Positions 47,830 to 59,130 of a stretch of 64,000 bases of DNA are shown piece by piece. The notes beneath the pieces were generated by a model. The model worked only from the letters and a program-made list of their open reading frames with translations, was not told where the DNA came from and searched no databases. Source of the stretch: an uncultured Bryobacteraceae bacterium (GTDB lineage: Bacteria > Acidobacteriota > Terriglobia > Bryobacterales > Bryobacteraceae); assembly GCA_938027685.1 (NCBI GenBank), contig CALJAM010000002.1, positions 1 to 64,000 on the forward strand. The letters are read 5' to 3'. Numbering within the stretch: the first letter of the stretch is position 1; each line of letters starts with the position of its first letter. The translations under genes and the position numbers were made by a program.

Positions 47830-49050
47830 ATGCGAGCTGGCGTCATCTTCGGGTTCGTGCTTGCTTGGGTCTGGCCGCTCGTCGCCCTGCCAAGGGCGTT
47901 CGCCGCCGCAAATCCCCAGCGACCGCGTCAGGAGTGGCCTCTGCCCGTGGCCGAACCCAAGAAGAAGGAGCCCGAAGAACCCACGCAGGTTTTGGAACTA
48001 CCCAAGGAGCCGCCTCCCAGCGTCGTGGCCGAAAGCCAGCGCTTGAGCTTTCACGTGACGCCGCTTAGCTCGCAGGGCCTGCTCTCGCAGCAGGTGCGCC
48101 AAGCCCTGCGCGCTCTGTTCGCGCAGGTGCGCGGAGCGCAGGTGATCAAGCTGCGCGCTTTCGTGGCGGGGACCGGCGATCTCAGGCGCGTTCAGGCAGT
48201 GGTGAGCGAGACCTTCACCGAGCGCCGGCTGCCGCTGCCCGCGCTGAGCGTAGTGCAGGTGGGTGCGTTGCCGCTGGCCGGCGCGCAGGTGGTGCTGGAG
48301 GCCGTCGCCCAGGAGCGCAAGACGGTGAATCCGTACGGGTTGGCCTTCATTTCCGGCCAGGCCGCCGGCGCATCGGATCCGCTGGCTTCAGCCGGTCCGT
48401 TGCTGGAGCAGTCGCTGGGTGCGCTGCGCACTGCAGTGCACGCCGCGGGGTCGGACGAGGAAAACGTTTTGCGTGTGACTTGTTTTATCTCCTCCTTCGA
48501 CGACTGGAGCCACCTGCGTCAGCAAGTGGCGCGGGCATTCCCCCGGGCGGCCCTGAACCTGCTGCAGCCCCGGCGCGCCCCCACCCGCGCCCTGGTCGAG
48601 TGCGAGGCGGTGGCCCGTCTGAAAGCCTCGCCCGCCTCACCCTTCCAGTTGCTCAATCCCCCGCAGTTGCCGCGCGCGGAATACTACTCGCAGATCGCGC
48701 TGGTGGGTCCTGCACGCCTCGTTTTCACCGGCGCGCAGCTCGGCTTTCGCTCGACGGAGGAGGATGCCCGCCTGGCCTTCCAGCGGCTCGCCCGAACGCT
48801 GAAGGAGGTCGGGGCGTCCTTCCAGCAGGTCGCCGTCTCGCACCTTTATCCGCTCTCCGCCGCCACGGGTGAATTGTTACAGCGCGTACGGGCGGAGTTC
48901 TATGACCGACAGACGCCGCCTGCCTCCACCATGCTCGCGTTCGAGGGCCTACCTTCTTTGGATGCCTCTTTCGGGGTAGAGGTGGTGGCGGTGCTGCCTC
49001 CGACCGGCCACGGCTCCGCAAGGCCAGCCAGCCCCAGTTCGGCTCCCTGA
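47830..49050 (+). CDS. Exported protein with tandem RidA/YjgF-like domains
   Basis: A 406-residue protein. A Sec leader (VIFGFVLAWVWPLVALPRAFA) is followed by a Pro/Lys/Glu-rich linker (about 34-62), then two RidA/YjgF-fold regions. The first (about 70-165) ends in SVVQVGALPLAGAQVVLEAV, the typical trimer-forming strand. The next two segments, with LRVTCFISSFDDWSHLRQQV and FTGAQLGFRSTEEDARLAFQ, look like further RidA units, so three copies are possible. Cytoplasmic RidA hydrolyses reactive enamines and imines; an exported multi-domain version suggests a different ligand-binding role. Confidence 0.72.
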   Translation: MRAGVIFGFVLAWVWPLVALPRAFAAANPQRPRQEWPLPVAEPKKKEPEEPTQVLELPKEPPPSVVAESQRLSFHVTPLSSQGLLSQQVRQALRALFAQVRGAQVIKLRAFVAGTGDLRRVQAVVSETFTERRLPLPALSVVQVGALPLAGAQVVLEAVAQERKTVNPYGLAFISGQAAGASDPLASAGPLLEQSLGALRTAVHAAGSDEENVLRVTCFISSFDDWSHLRQQVARAFPRAALNLLQPRRAPTRALVECEAVARLKASPASPFQLLNPPQLPRAEYYSQIALVGPARLVFTGAQLGFRSTEEDARLAFQRLARTLKEVGASFQQVAVSHLYPLSAATGELLQRVRAEFYDRQTPPASTMLAFEGLPSLDASFGVEVVAVLPPTGHGSARPASPSSAP

Positions 49051-49140
49051 AAGACCCGGCCTCCGCCGAGCCTGCTCAAACCCGACGCGAACAAACGACC
49101 TTCCGTGCCAAAATCGTGAGTCCGGGAGGTTGCCGCGAGC

Positions 49141-51888
49141 ATGCGGATCGCGTCGTACCTTGCCGCCGTTCTAGGGGCGACCGCTTGCGCCACGGTCAGT
49201 GCGGCGGATTTTCCATTCCGCGATCCCTCGCTGTCGTTCGAACAGCGCGTCGAGGATCTGCTGAAGCGCCTCACGCTCGAGGAGAAGATCACTCAGTTGA
49301 TGAACGACGCGCCGGCCATCGAGAGGCTCGGCATCCCCGCCTACAATTGGTGGAACGAGTGCCTGCACGGCGTGGGGCGGGCGGGAGTCGCGACGGTCTT
49401 TCCGCAAGCCATCGGGCTGGCCGCCGCCTGGGACGTCGAATTGATGGAGCGCGTGGCGGCGGCCATTGCCGACGAGGCTCGCGCCAAGCACCACGAGTTC
49501 GTGCGCCGAGGCAAGCGGAACATTTACCAGGGCCTGACCTTCTGGACGCCCAACATCAATCTGTTCCGTGATCCGCGCTGGGGCCGGGGGATGGAAACCT
49601 ACGGGGAGGATCCCCACCTGACGGCACGCCTGGCGGTGGCTTTCATCCGGGGTCTTCAGGGCAACCACCCCCGCTATCTGAAGACTGTGGCCACGGCGAA
49701 GCATTTCGCCGTGCACAGCGGTCCGGAGCCGCTGCGACACAGCTTCGACGCGCGCGTGAGCATGGCCGACCTTTACGAGTCCTACCTGCCGCACTTCGAG
49801 AGCGCGGTGCGAGAGGCGGGTGCTGCATCGGTCATGTGCGCCTACAACCGGGTGAACGGCGAGCCCGCGTGCGCCAGCACGCTGTTGCTCGACCAGATCC
49901 TGCGCGGGCAATGGGGATTCCAGGGCTATGTCGTCTCCGACTGCGGGGCCGTACGCGACATCTACACCGCCCACCGCACGCTCCCTACGGCCGAAGCGGG
50001 CAGCGCCGAGGCTCTGCGCCGCGGCACGGACTTGAACTGCGGGACCGAGTACATGAACCTGCTCGCCGCCGTCCGCCAGGGATTGGCGAGCGAGGCCGAT
50101 GTGGACCGCGCCCTGCGCCGGCTTCTGATGGCGCGCTTTCGGCTGGGCATGTTCGACCCTCCGGAGATGGTTCCCTTCGCGCAGATCCCTTACAGCGTCA
50201 ACGACAGCCCGGAGCATCGGCGTCTGGCCCTCGAAGCCGCCCGCAAGAGCATCGTGCTGCTCAAGAACGAGCGGGGCGCGCTGCCGCTTTCGAAGTCGGT
50301 GCGGAAGATCGCCGTCGTGGGTCCCAACGCCGACGACGTTACGGCGTTGCTGGGCAACTACCACGGCGACCCTGCCGAACCCATCACGCCGTTAGCCGGC
50401 ATTCGCCGCAAGCTTCAGGGGACGGCAGCGGAGGTTATTTACGCGCGGGGTGCTTCCCTGGCCGAAGGCCTGCCCCATTTCGAGGTCGTGCCCTCGCAAT
50501 GCTTGCTGCCGCCGGAAGAGGCGGGGCGGGGCCACGGCCTGCTGGGCGAATACTTCCCGAGCGCCAGCTTCGACGGGCGTTCCAGGCGGCCACGCGAGCT
50601 GACCCACCCCTCCACCGGTCGTCCGGCGGTGGAATCGCCCAAGCCCGTGTCGCCGCTGTTCCGGCGTGTGGACGCGCAGGTGGATTTCCGCTGGCGCGAC
50701 GGCGCTCCGCGCGCCGATTTGAACGACGACGATTTCGGCGTGCGCTGGACGGGCTACCTGGTTCCAGCCGTCTCGGGGCGTTACAGCCTGGGAGCGATCG
50801 GCATGAATGCGTACACGCTCTTTCTGGACGACAAGCCGATCGTGCGCGCCAATCATGTGCATGAGCGTGCCTACGTCTGGTCGGATGTCGAGCTGGAAGC
50901 GGGGCGGCGCTACCGGCTCCGCCTGGACTACCACCACTACGTGAACGAGGCGGACATTCAACTGGTGTGGGCGCCGCCGCGCCCCGATCCGCTGCCCGAG
51001 GCTGTTAAGGCCGCCCGCCAGGCTGATGTCGTCATCGCCGTGCTCGGGCTTTCGCCTCGCCTCGAGGGAGAAGAAATGCGCGTGCCCGTGCCCGGTTTCA
51101 AGGGTGGCGACCGCGAGAGCCTGGACTTGCCCGCGACCCAGCAAAGGCTGCTCGAAGCCGTGTGCGCGACGGGCAAACCGGTGGTGTTGGTGCTGATGAA
51201 CGGCAGCGCCCTGGCCGTAAACTGGGCGCGCCGGAACGTGCCCGCCATCCTCGAAGCGTGGTACCCGGGGCAGGCCGGCGGCGACGCCATCGCCGACGTG
51301 CTTTTCGGCGATTACAACCCGGCGGGGCGATTGCCGGTGACCTTCTATCAATCGGCGGAGCAGTTGCCGCCTTTCACCGATTACTCGATGCGGGGCCGGA
51401 CCTATCGATACTTTGCGGGGGAGCCATTGTTTCCTTTCGGCTTCGGCCTCAGCTACACGAAGTTCTCCTACGGCAGGTTGCGAGCGCCGCGGCAAGTGCG
51501 GCCCGGCGAACCGATCATGGTCGAAGTTGAGGTCCGTAACGCGGGCGATCGGGCGGGTGAAGAGGTCGTGCAGGCCTATGTCACCGCGCTCGACCGCGCG
51601 GGCTCCAAGCCCATCCGCACGCTGGCCGGCTTCGCGCGCATCGCACTGGCGGCGGGTGAACGTCGCAGTGTGACGTTGCGGCTGGATGAGAGGGCATTTT
51701 GCGCGCCCGGGCCGGACGGGCGGCTGCGTTGGTCTCCCGGGCACTATCGACTTTGGGTCGGCGGCAAGCAGCCGGGCTTCCGCGGCGCGCTGGATGCTTC
51801 CACCACCGAAGTGGTCTCGGCGCGGCTGCGTGCGCTCGCACGCGCGGGGGAGGGCGAGCGGCCAACTGGCCGCCCGTCTGCCCATTGA
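49141..51888 (+). CDS. Secreted GH3 beta-glycosidase with PA14 insert
   Basis: A 915-residue glycoside hydrolase family 3 enzyme with a leader ([21 protein letters not shown]). The catalytic nucleophile is expected at Asp267 (YVVSDCGAV). An N-terminal barrel ([34 protein letters not shown]) is followed by the GH3 C-terminal domain, which is interrupted by a PA14 domain (about 463-610, [16 protein letters not shown]), and a fibronectin-III-like end. This layout is typical of xylan beta-xylosidases and beta-glucosidases. GGGAGG lies before the ATG. The KDG kinase follows after 28 bases. Confidence 0.93.
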   Translation: MRIASYLAAVLGATACATVSAADFPFRDPSLSFEQRVEDLLKRLTLEEKITQLMNDAPAIERLGIPAYNWWNECLHGVGRAGVATVFPQAIGLAAAWDVELMERVAAAIADEARAKHHEFVRRGKRNIYQGLTFWTPNINLFRDPRWGRGMETYGEDPHLTARLAVAFIRGLQGNHPRYLKTVATAKHFAVHSGPEPLRHSFDARVSMADLYESYLPHFESAVREAGAASVMCAYNRVNGEPACASTLLLDQILRGQWGFQGYVVSDCGAVRDIYTAHRTLPTAEAGSAEALRRGTDLNCGTEYMNLLAAVRQGLASEADVDRALRRLLMARFRLGMFDPPEMVPFAQIPYSVNDSPEHRRLALEAARKSIVLLKNERGALPLSKSVRKIAVVGPNADDVTALLGNYHGDPAEPITPLAGIRRKLQGTAAEVIYARGASLAEGLPHFEVVPSQCLLPPEEAGRGHGLLGEYFPSASFDGRSRRPRELTHPSTGRPAVESPKPVSPLFRRVDAQVDFRWRDGAPRADLNDDDFGVRWTGYLVPAVSGRYSLGAIGMNAYTLFLDDKPIVRANHVHERAYVWSDVELEAGRRYRLRLDYHHYVNEADIQLVWAPPRPDPLPEAVKAARQADVVIAVLGLSPRLEGEEMRVPVPGFKGGDRESLDLPATQQRLLEAVCATGKPVVLVLMNGSALAVNWARRNVPAILEAWYPGQAGGDAIADVLFGDYNPAGRLPVTFYQSAEQLPPFTDYSMRGRTYRYFAGEPLFPFGFGLSYTKFSYGRLRAPRQVRPGEPIMVEVEVRNAGDRAGEEVVQAYVTALDRAGSKPIRTLAGFARIALAAGERRSVTLRLDERAFCAPGPDGRLRWSPGHYRLWVGGKQPGFRGALDASTTEVVSARLRALARAGEGERPTGRPSAH

Positions 51889-51916
51889 GCTAAGTTTCGT
51901 AAAGGAGTCTTTACGT

Positions 51917-52951
51917 ATGCCTCAAACGGTCGTTACCTTTGGAGAAATCATGTTGCGCTTGGCGCCGCCGGGTTTCGAGCGTTTCCTGCAATCGCCCATG
52001 TTCGTGGCCACCTTCGGCGGAGGGGAAGCCAACGTGGCGGTGGCGTTGGCGGGCTTTGGCATCCCCGCCCGCTACGTGACGGTGCTGCCGCCCAAACATC
52101 CCATCGCCGATGCGGCAGTGAGCCAGTTGCGCGGCCTCGGCGTCGACACCTCGCACATCGTCCGCGCACCGGGCCGCATGGGCGTCTATTACGTCGAGGC
52201 CGGCGCCAACCAGCGGCCTTCCAAGGTCGTCTACGATCGCGACTACAGCGCCATCGCGCTGGCTCGGCCCGGCGTGGTCAACTGGGAGGAAGCGTTCGCG
52301 GGCGCAGGCTGGTTCCACGTCACCGGCATCACGCCGGCCCTCAGTCAGGGAGCCGCGGACCTAGCTCTCGAAGCGGTGCAGAAGGCGCGCGAGCGCGGCC
52401 TGACGGTCTCCTGCGATCTCAACTTCCGCAAGAACCTATGGAGATACGGCAAGTCCGCGCCCGAGGTCATGCGGGAAATCTTCCGCCATGTGGACGTCGG
52501 CATCGCGAACGAGGAGGACGTGCAGATGGCGTTGGGGATCGCTGCCGATGTGGATGTGGAGTCGGGCCGCCTGGATGTCTCCCAGTATCGCGGTCTGACG
52601 GAGCGCGTGATGAGCGAATTCGGCAACCTGAAGCTGATGGCCATCACGCTGCGCGAATCCTTCAGCGCGTCGCACAACGGATGGTCGGCCTGCCTGAACG
52701 ACGGGCGCGAGTTCCTCACCAGCCGGCGGTACGACATCACGCATATCGTGGACCGGGTGGGCGCGGGCGATTGCTTTGCCGCAGGGTTGATCTACGGCCT
52801 GTTGACGCTGCCCACGCACAAGGAGGCGCTGGAGTTCGCCGTAGCGGCCTCGTGCCTGAAGCACTCGCTGCCGGGCGATTTCTGCCGGTTCAGCGTCGAC
52901 GAGGTGCAGGCGCTGGTGAAAGGCGCCGGTTCGGGGCGCGTGCAGCGCTGA
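51917..52951 (+). CDS. kdgK: 2-keto-3-deoxygluconate kinase (PfkB family)
   Basis: A 344-residue sugar kinase. It begins [20 protein letters not shown] and has the PfkB substrate region [16 protein letters not shown], a [18 protein letters not shown] segment typical of KDG kinases, and the catalytic [13 protein letters not shown] near 281. It phosphorylates KDG, the product of mannonate dehydratase, before aldol cleavage to pyruvate and glyceraldehyde-3-phosphate. AAAGGAG lies 10 bases before ATG 51917. It is convergent with murJ, one base apart. Confidence 0.88.
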   Translation: MPQTVVTFGEIMLRLAPPGFERFLQSPMFVATFGGGEANVAVALAGFGIPARYVTVLPPKHPIADAAVSQLRGLGVDTSHIVRAPGRMGVYYVEAGANQRPSKVVYDRDYSAIALARPGVVNWEEAFAGAGWFHVTGITPALSQGAADLALEAVQKARERGLTVSCDLNFRKNLWRYGKSAPEVMREIFRHVDVGIANEEDVQMALGIAADVDVESGRLDVSQYRGLTERVMSEFGNLKLMAITLRESFSASHNGWSACLNDGREFLTSRRYDITHIVDRVGAGDCFAAGLIYGLLTLPTHKEALEFAVAASCLKHSLPGDFCRFSVDEVQALVKGAGSGRVQR

Positions 52952-52952
52952 A

Positions 52953-54611
52953 TCAGGGTCCGGGACCGTTGGCGGCGGCTGCACGCAGCAGGCGCGCCAG
53001 CGGAGCGGCCAGCGCGCGGGAGGCGGATCGAAGCTCGCCTACTCGCATCAGACGGCACAGCAGGTAATAGGACGCGGCGCCCAGCGGCACACCCACGCCG
53101 AGCTGGATCAGGGAAGCCGCACGCCCGGCGCTCAGCCTTGCCTCCAGCAGCGCGCAACAGTCGGCCACGACCAAGCCCATGAGGGCGGAGGCTGCGGCAA
53201 TCCGCACAAGGCTCGAGGCCAGCCTCCCGCCGTGAAGGCCGCCCAGCTTGCGACGCATCTTCCAGAACAGCGCGATGACGGAGAACAACATGACGATCGA
53301 GGTCGCCAGGGCGAGACCCGTGTGCCCCATGCCCACCCGGCGGGTCATGGTCCATGCAGCGCAGTAATTCACCAGGATCGAAGAGAGGCTGACCAGCATG
53401 GGCGTGCGTGCGTCCCCCAGGGCATAGAAGCCCGGTGTCAGCACCTTTACGGCGGCGTAACCGGCCAGTCCCACCGCGTAGGCGGTCAGCGCGTGGGCCG
53501 TCTGGAGGGTGTCGTAGGCCTCGAACTTTCCGCCCTCGTAGATGGCCCCGATCAGCGGTCGACCCAGCACGGCGAGCCCAACCGAAGAAGGCAGCGTCAA
53601 CAGGAAGACGAGACCCAGCGACCGTGAGAGCGTATCGCGGAATTGCTCAAGATCCCCCGACGCCGCGCTGCGCGAAATGGCGGGCAGCGTGGCCGATGCA
53701 ATCGCAACCCCAAAGAGTCCGAGCGGCAGTTGCATGAAGCGGAAGGCGTAACTGAGCCAACTCACCGGCCCGTCAGGACCGCGCAGGGGATCGGTGATCG
53801 TGGAGGCGAAGTTGGTGTTCACCATCACGTTGATCTGCACGGCTGCACTGCCGATGATGGCGGGCGCCATCAGGCGAATGATCTGCCGCAGTCCCGGATG
53901 CGACCAGTCCAACTGGGGGCGATAGCGGAAGCCGCGTCGCCAAAGGCTGGGCAACTGCCCGCCCAGTTGCAGCACGCCGCCGAGCAGCACGCCGTAAGCC
54001 ATGCCTTCGATCGGCTCCAAGCCGACGTAGGGTCCGACACCGAAGCCTATCAGCAGGCCGAAGCCGAGCGAGCCCAGATTGAAAAAGGTGGAGGCGGACG
54101 CAGGCAGTGCGAACTGGCGGCAGGCGTTCAGGATGCCCATGGCTTGGGCGGCCAGGGCTACCAGCAGCAGGAAGGGAAACATCACCCGCGTCATGCCGAC
54201 GGCCAGGTCGAACTTGGCTTTTTCTTGCGCCCAGCCGGGCGCCAGCAGCCAGACCAGAGCGGGGCTGAAGACGATGCCCAGCACGCACAGCGCACCGACG
54301 ATCACGATTAAGGCCGTGGCCACCAGGTTCGCCAGCTCCCGGGCCGCCGCCTGCCCCTTGCGCGCCAGATACTCCGTAAAGGTGGGAACGAAGGCCGACG
54401 AAAGGGCGCCTTCGGCAAACAGATCTCGCGTCAGATTCGGTATGCGGAAGGCCAGCAGAAAGGCGTCGTAGGCCATGCCCGCGCCGAAGAGCCGGGCCAT
54501 GACGATCTCGCGCAGAAGCCCCGTCAGCCGGCTGCCCAGGACGGCCAGCGAGACGACGCCCGCTGAACGGACAACCTCATGGTGCGTCGCGCTCTCGGTC
54601 TCCTCGGCCAT
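52953..54611 (-). CDS. murJ: Lipid II flippase MurJ
   Basis: A 552-residue, multi-helix inner-membrane protein of the MviN/MurJ family, with SRLTGLLREIVMARLFGAG at the N-terminus, FRIPNLTRDLFAEGALSSAF next and LPLGLFGVAIASATLPAISR in the middle. It moves lipid II across the inner membrane for peptidoglycan synthesis. Predicted helices fit the usual 14. It is tail to tail with kdgK (one base between) and is not in a cell-wall gene cluster here. Confidence 0.95.
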   Translation of the reverse strand: MAEETESATHHEVVRSAGVVSLAVLGSRLTGLLREIVMARLFGAGMAYDAFLLAFRIPNLTRDLFAEGALSSAFVPTFTEYLARKGQAAARELANLVATALIVIVGALCVLGIVFSPALVWLLAPGWAQEKAKFDLAVGMTRVMFPFLLLVALAAQAMGILNACRQFALPASASTFFNLGSLGFGLLIGFGVGPYVGLEPIEGMAYGVLLGGVLQLGGQLPSLWRRGFRYRPQLDWSHPGLRQIIRLMAPAIIGSAAVQINVMVNTNFASTITDPLRGPDGPVSWLSYAFRFMQLPLGLFGVAIASATLPAISRSAASGDLEQFRDTLSRSLGLVFLLTLPSSVGLAVLGRPLIGAIYEGGKFEAYDTLQTAHALTAYAVGLAGYAAVKVLTPGFYALGDARTPMLVSLSSILVNYCAAWTMTRRVGMGHTGLALATSIVMLFSVIALFWKMRRKLGGLHGGRLASSLVRIAAASALMGLVVADCCALLEARLSAGRAASLIQLGVGVPLGAASYYLLCRLMRVGELRSASRALAAPLARLLRAAAANGPGP

Positions 54612-54702
54612 CTACGCCGCTCGGCAACCAGGCCGGCGTTCCCGAAGCGATCCCTTCGTGCGCCGGCGTCCCGCTACGGGCTGGGGCAAGGGCAGCTGAC
54701 CA

Positions 54703-55266
54703 TTATAGTGCGAAGGGCAGGGAATTCCGGTCCGGCTTGATGACGGCGATGTAGCCGAGATTCCGATAAAGCTGGCGATAATCCAAACCGAAACCGATTA
54801 CGAAGCGATCCGGGATCTCGAAGCAGCGGAAGGCCACGGGCACTTGGACGATCCGGCGCGGCGTGCGATCCAACAGCGTGCAGACGGCCAGTGAGTTGGG
54901 CCCCCGGGCGGCCAGCGTTTGCAGCAGGTAGCGGGCAGTGAAGCCGGTATCGACGATGTCCTCCACCAGCAGGACGTCCTCGCCCTCGATGCTTTCGTCC
55001 AGATCCTTCGCGATGCGCACCACGCCCGGCGCCGAGGGTCGGGTGGAGAAGCTCGAGATGGAGAGGAAGTCGATCTTCACAGGGATGCGGATGGCGCGGG
55101 CCAGTGCGGTGAGGAAAAACACGGCGCCTTTGAGCACTCCCACCAGTTTGAGGTTACCGTCGCGGTAGCGCTCGGAAATCTCCTCGGCGACCTCGCGGAT
55201 GCGTTTCTCGATCTGTTCCTCGGTGAAGAGGATACGCTCGATTTCGGGGACTGGAGGTCCGTTCAT
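54703..55266 (-). CDS. hpt: Hypoxanthine phosphoribosyltransferase
   Basis: A 187-residue purine salvage enzyme that converts hypoxanthine and guanine to IMP and GMP. The PRPP-binding motif is VLLVEDIVDTGFTARYL near 100, with VGVLKGAVFFL near 43 and the base-binding PDRFVIGFGLDY near 150. It overlaps the upstream kinase-like gene by four bases, so the two are translated together. Confidence 0.95.
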   Translation of the reverse strand: MNGPPVPEIERILFTEEQIEKRIREVAEEISERYRDGNLKLVGVLKGAVFFLTALARAIRIPVKIDFLSISSFSTRPSAPGVVRIAKDLDESIEGEDVLLVEDIVDTGFTARYLLQTLAARGPNSLAVCTLLDRTPRRIVQVPVAFRCFEIPDRFVIGFGLDYRQLYRNLGYIAVIKPDRNSLPFAL

Positions 55267-56267
55267 CGGCTTTCGGGTACGACGGGCTCAGAGGCGGGCG
55301 GACGCGAGGAACGGCCCACGGGTTCCGCCGGCCGGCCCAAACCGTACTTGAAAATCAGATTCTCGAAGTCTTTTTGATAAAACACCTGGATATTGATGTC
55401 CGGATAAATCTGCCTCAGTAACTTGATTTTCCGGTTTTTCTTGGTTACGAGGGATTGTTTCATCGTGGTCAGCTCGACGTAAAGGTCGAACTGAGGCAGG
55501 TAAAAATCGGGCGTAAAGGACTCGATGACGTTGCCGTGCCTGTCCCATTGCAAGGGGAAAGTACGCGGCTCGTACTCCCACGCCACCCGGTAGAAATCCA
55601 GCAGGTTGGCGAAGATCTCCTCGCTCGGATGGGAAAAGCGGCGGGGCTTGAAGGAGAGTTTGCCCGCCGGAGTTATGCCGTACCGCGAGAGTTTCAGGCG
55701 TACCTGGAACTGGAGGTGGGCTTCCGCCGCCGCGGACATAAGACCCTGCTCGGCCAGGGCGGCGGCGGTGGCTGCGCCGGCTACGATCTCGGCCGCCTGC
55801 TCCGGTTCGAGGCGTTCCGTGTTGAGGACCAGGTCGAAGTTCTCGGCACGCTGGGAGGAGCGGCCGAAGCGGCGCCGCCGCCGCAACCGGGCCTCGGTTT
55901 CCAGGCGGCGCAGGAGCTCCCGGGCGGCCGCGCGCTCCAGTTGCCGTTCGATCATGAGGATGCCTACGCGACGCGCCTCAGGCGCCACCACCTGCACGCG
56001 CAGGAGGCCGGGAAACTCTGCGAACAACAGCTCCGCGCCTTCGGCGCAAACGACCAGATGGTGCGCGGTGGCGAGGCGCGCCAGCACGGAAGTCATCAAC
56101 TCAGGCCAGGCCTTCTCCGGCAACGCGGACGGCGGTCCGAACTCCTCTTCAATGAGCGACGCCAGACGAAGCTCGCTGATCAGCTCGAACCCCAGACGCT
56201 GCGCGCTCAGCCGCGCCGTCTCCTCGTGTCGCGATCCAGGCGCACCCGTTACGGTGATGAGAGCCAT
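55263..56267 (-). CDS. Cytidylate-kinase-like domain fused to possible PD-(D/E)XK nuclease domain
   Basis: A 334-residue fusion. Residues 1 to about 190 resemble the cytidylate-kinase-like family (start LITVTGAPGSRHEETARLSA, and the Arg-rich GRSSQRAENFDLVLNTERL near 135), but the Walker A Lys is not evident. After a helical link, residues 210-305 contain a compact alpha/beta domain reading YRVAWEYEPRTFPL, SFTPDFYLPQFDLYVEL and KKNRKIKLLRQIYPDINI. Asp254 and Glu265 lie at the spacing of a PD-(D/E)XK nuclease core, with ELT in place of ExK and Lys nearby. It overlaps hpt by four bases and has a TATCAT -10-like element upstream. Role unknown. Confidence 0.65.
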   Translation of the reverse strand: MALITVTGAPGSRHEETARLSAQRLGFELISELRLASLIEEEFGPPSALPEKAWPELMTSVLARLATAHHLVVCAEGAELLFAEFPGLLRVQVVAPEARRVGILMIERQLERAAARELLRRLETEARLRRRRRFGRSSQRAENFDLVLNTERLEPEQAAEIVAGAATAAALAEQGLMSAAAEAHLQFQVRLKLSRYGITPAGKLSFKPRRFSHPSEEIFANLLDFYRVAWEYEPRTFPLQWDRHGNVIESFTPDFYLPQFDLYVELTTMKQSLVTKKNRKIKLLRQIYPDINIQVFYQKDFENLIFKYGLGRPAEPVGRSSRPPASEPVVPESR

Positions 56268-56350
56268 GGCCCGGGGACTGATCCCCAGTCAAGCACCATG
56301 ATAGCCCAGGCGCTTGCGGTAGGCATGCGGGCTCGTTCATCATTACAGGT

Positions 56351-58027
<1,677 letters not shown>

Positions 58028-58047
58028 GTGCGTCCACATCGGAGCGC

Positions 58048-58072
58048 GGAGGCGCGCCAATATCGCGCCTCC
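58048..58072 (+). terminator. Hairpin after the FAD oxidoreductase gene
   Basis: A nine-base perfect inverted repeat, GGAGGCGCG (58048-58056) and CGCGCCTCC (58064-58072), with a CCAATAT loop, 20 bases after the stop codon. No T run follows, so it may act as a weak or Rho-assisted terminator or protect the mRNA end. Confidence 0.5.
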
Positions 58073-58167
58073 TCAGTACTAGAACTCCTAATACGAGCGT
58101 CGAAGTTGACGTCTCGCGTGACAAAGTGATCATCTGTGAGTAGAACATCGGAGTTGCCTTTTCAGCC

Positions 58168-59025
58168 ATGTCCAACCCGCATCGCGCACTGGTCCTTTGT
58201 CTGCTTTCGAGTCTGGCGGCGCGCGCGTCGCTGATCGTGCTGTCCAACAACAGCCCCGCCGGCGATGCCTTCACTAACCCATCCGGAACGAATCAAGGTC
58301 TGGCTGTGGGAAGTTCCGGCTGGTATTACAACAACGTGCGTTATGGCGGCACAGTCGGCATAAGTGCGAACTTGCCCTGGGCCACCACGGGTTCGGTGTA
58401 CTTCTTCAGTCCCGGCGGGGCAGCCAAGGCGGATATCGAGTACCTTGCGGATGCGGTCTCCGTGGGCGGAAATTACTTGGCCGCCGGCAGCTTGGGGAGG
58501 TTTGCGGATCTGCAGAGCCTTTCTTACCGCTGGTACCGCGACGGAGGCAGCACGGTCGGCGCTCACCTGCATCCGGTGATCCGAATCCTGCTGGACGCCG
58601 ACGGGAACCTGGGTACTTTCGGTGACCGCGGCGGCCTGGTCTTCGAGCGCGTGTACCTGGGCCTTAGTCCAGCACCTGTCAACCAGTGGGTGAGCGAGAC
58701 GGTTAGCGGTTCGACCTATCTGTGGAACTTCGGCCTTGGTCTAGGCTTCGCCGCCAACATTAACGACACCCCCTACGCGTACGACGCCACGCTGGCTGAA
58801 TGGCAGGCTTACTTGCCGAACGCGGTAATCCTCGGGTTCAGTGCGGGCGTGGGTAGCGGTTGGAACGGCGTTTTCTCCGGCGCGGTGGACGATGTCTCTT
58901 GGGTGATTGCGGGCGCCGAAACGAGAACCAACTTCGAAGTGAGCGCGGTGCCGGAACCGGCCACAGCGGTCATGGTGGGGGCGGGGCTGGCCCTGCTGCT
59001 GAGGCGGCGGCTGAGGCGAGCCTGA
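58168..59025 (+). CDS. PEP-CTERM surface-sorting protein
   Basis: A 285-residue exported protein with a leader (LVLCLLSSLAARASLIVLS), a beta-rich middle with many Gly, Ser and Asn residues, and a C-terminal PEP-CTERM signal. The VPEPAT motif is followed by a hydrophobic helix (AVMVGAGLALLL) and Arg-rich end (RRRLRRA). Such tails are recognised by the exosortase EpsH, encoded elsewhere, and tied to exopolysaccharide production. The nearby region (58106-58111, TTGACG) may be a -35 but the -10 is weak. Confidence 0.9.
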   Translation: MSNPHRALVLCLLSSLAARASLIVLSNNSPAGDAFTNPSGTNQGLAVGSSGWYYNNVRYGGTVGISANLPWATTGSVYFFSPGGAAKADIEYLADAVSVGGNYLAAGSLGRFADLQSLSYRWYRDGGSTVGAHLHPVIRILLDADGNLGTFGDRGGLVFERVYLGLSPAPVNQWVSETVSGSTYLWNFGLGLGFAANINDTPYAYDATLAEWQAYLPNAVILGFSAGVGSGWNGVFSGAVDDVSWVIAGAETRTNFEVSAVPEPATAVMVGAGLALLLRRRLRRA

Positions 59026-59075
59026 GGCCCGCATCCGCCGCGAATCGCTGCCCCCGTACGGACCAAAGCCACTCG

Positions 59076-59103
59076 TTGATTCCCCCCCGGCCCGCTGTAT
59101 ACT
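59076..59103 (+). promoter_or_regulatory. Promoter of the TonB-dependent receptor
   Basis: TTGATT (59076-59081), 16-base spacer, TATACT (59098-59103). This is the best sigma-70-like promoter in the window. The leader holds GGAGGGAAG before ATG 59131. Confidence 0.65.
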
Positions 59104-59130
59104 AAGGGACGCCGTTGCGGAGGGAAGATC

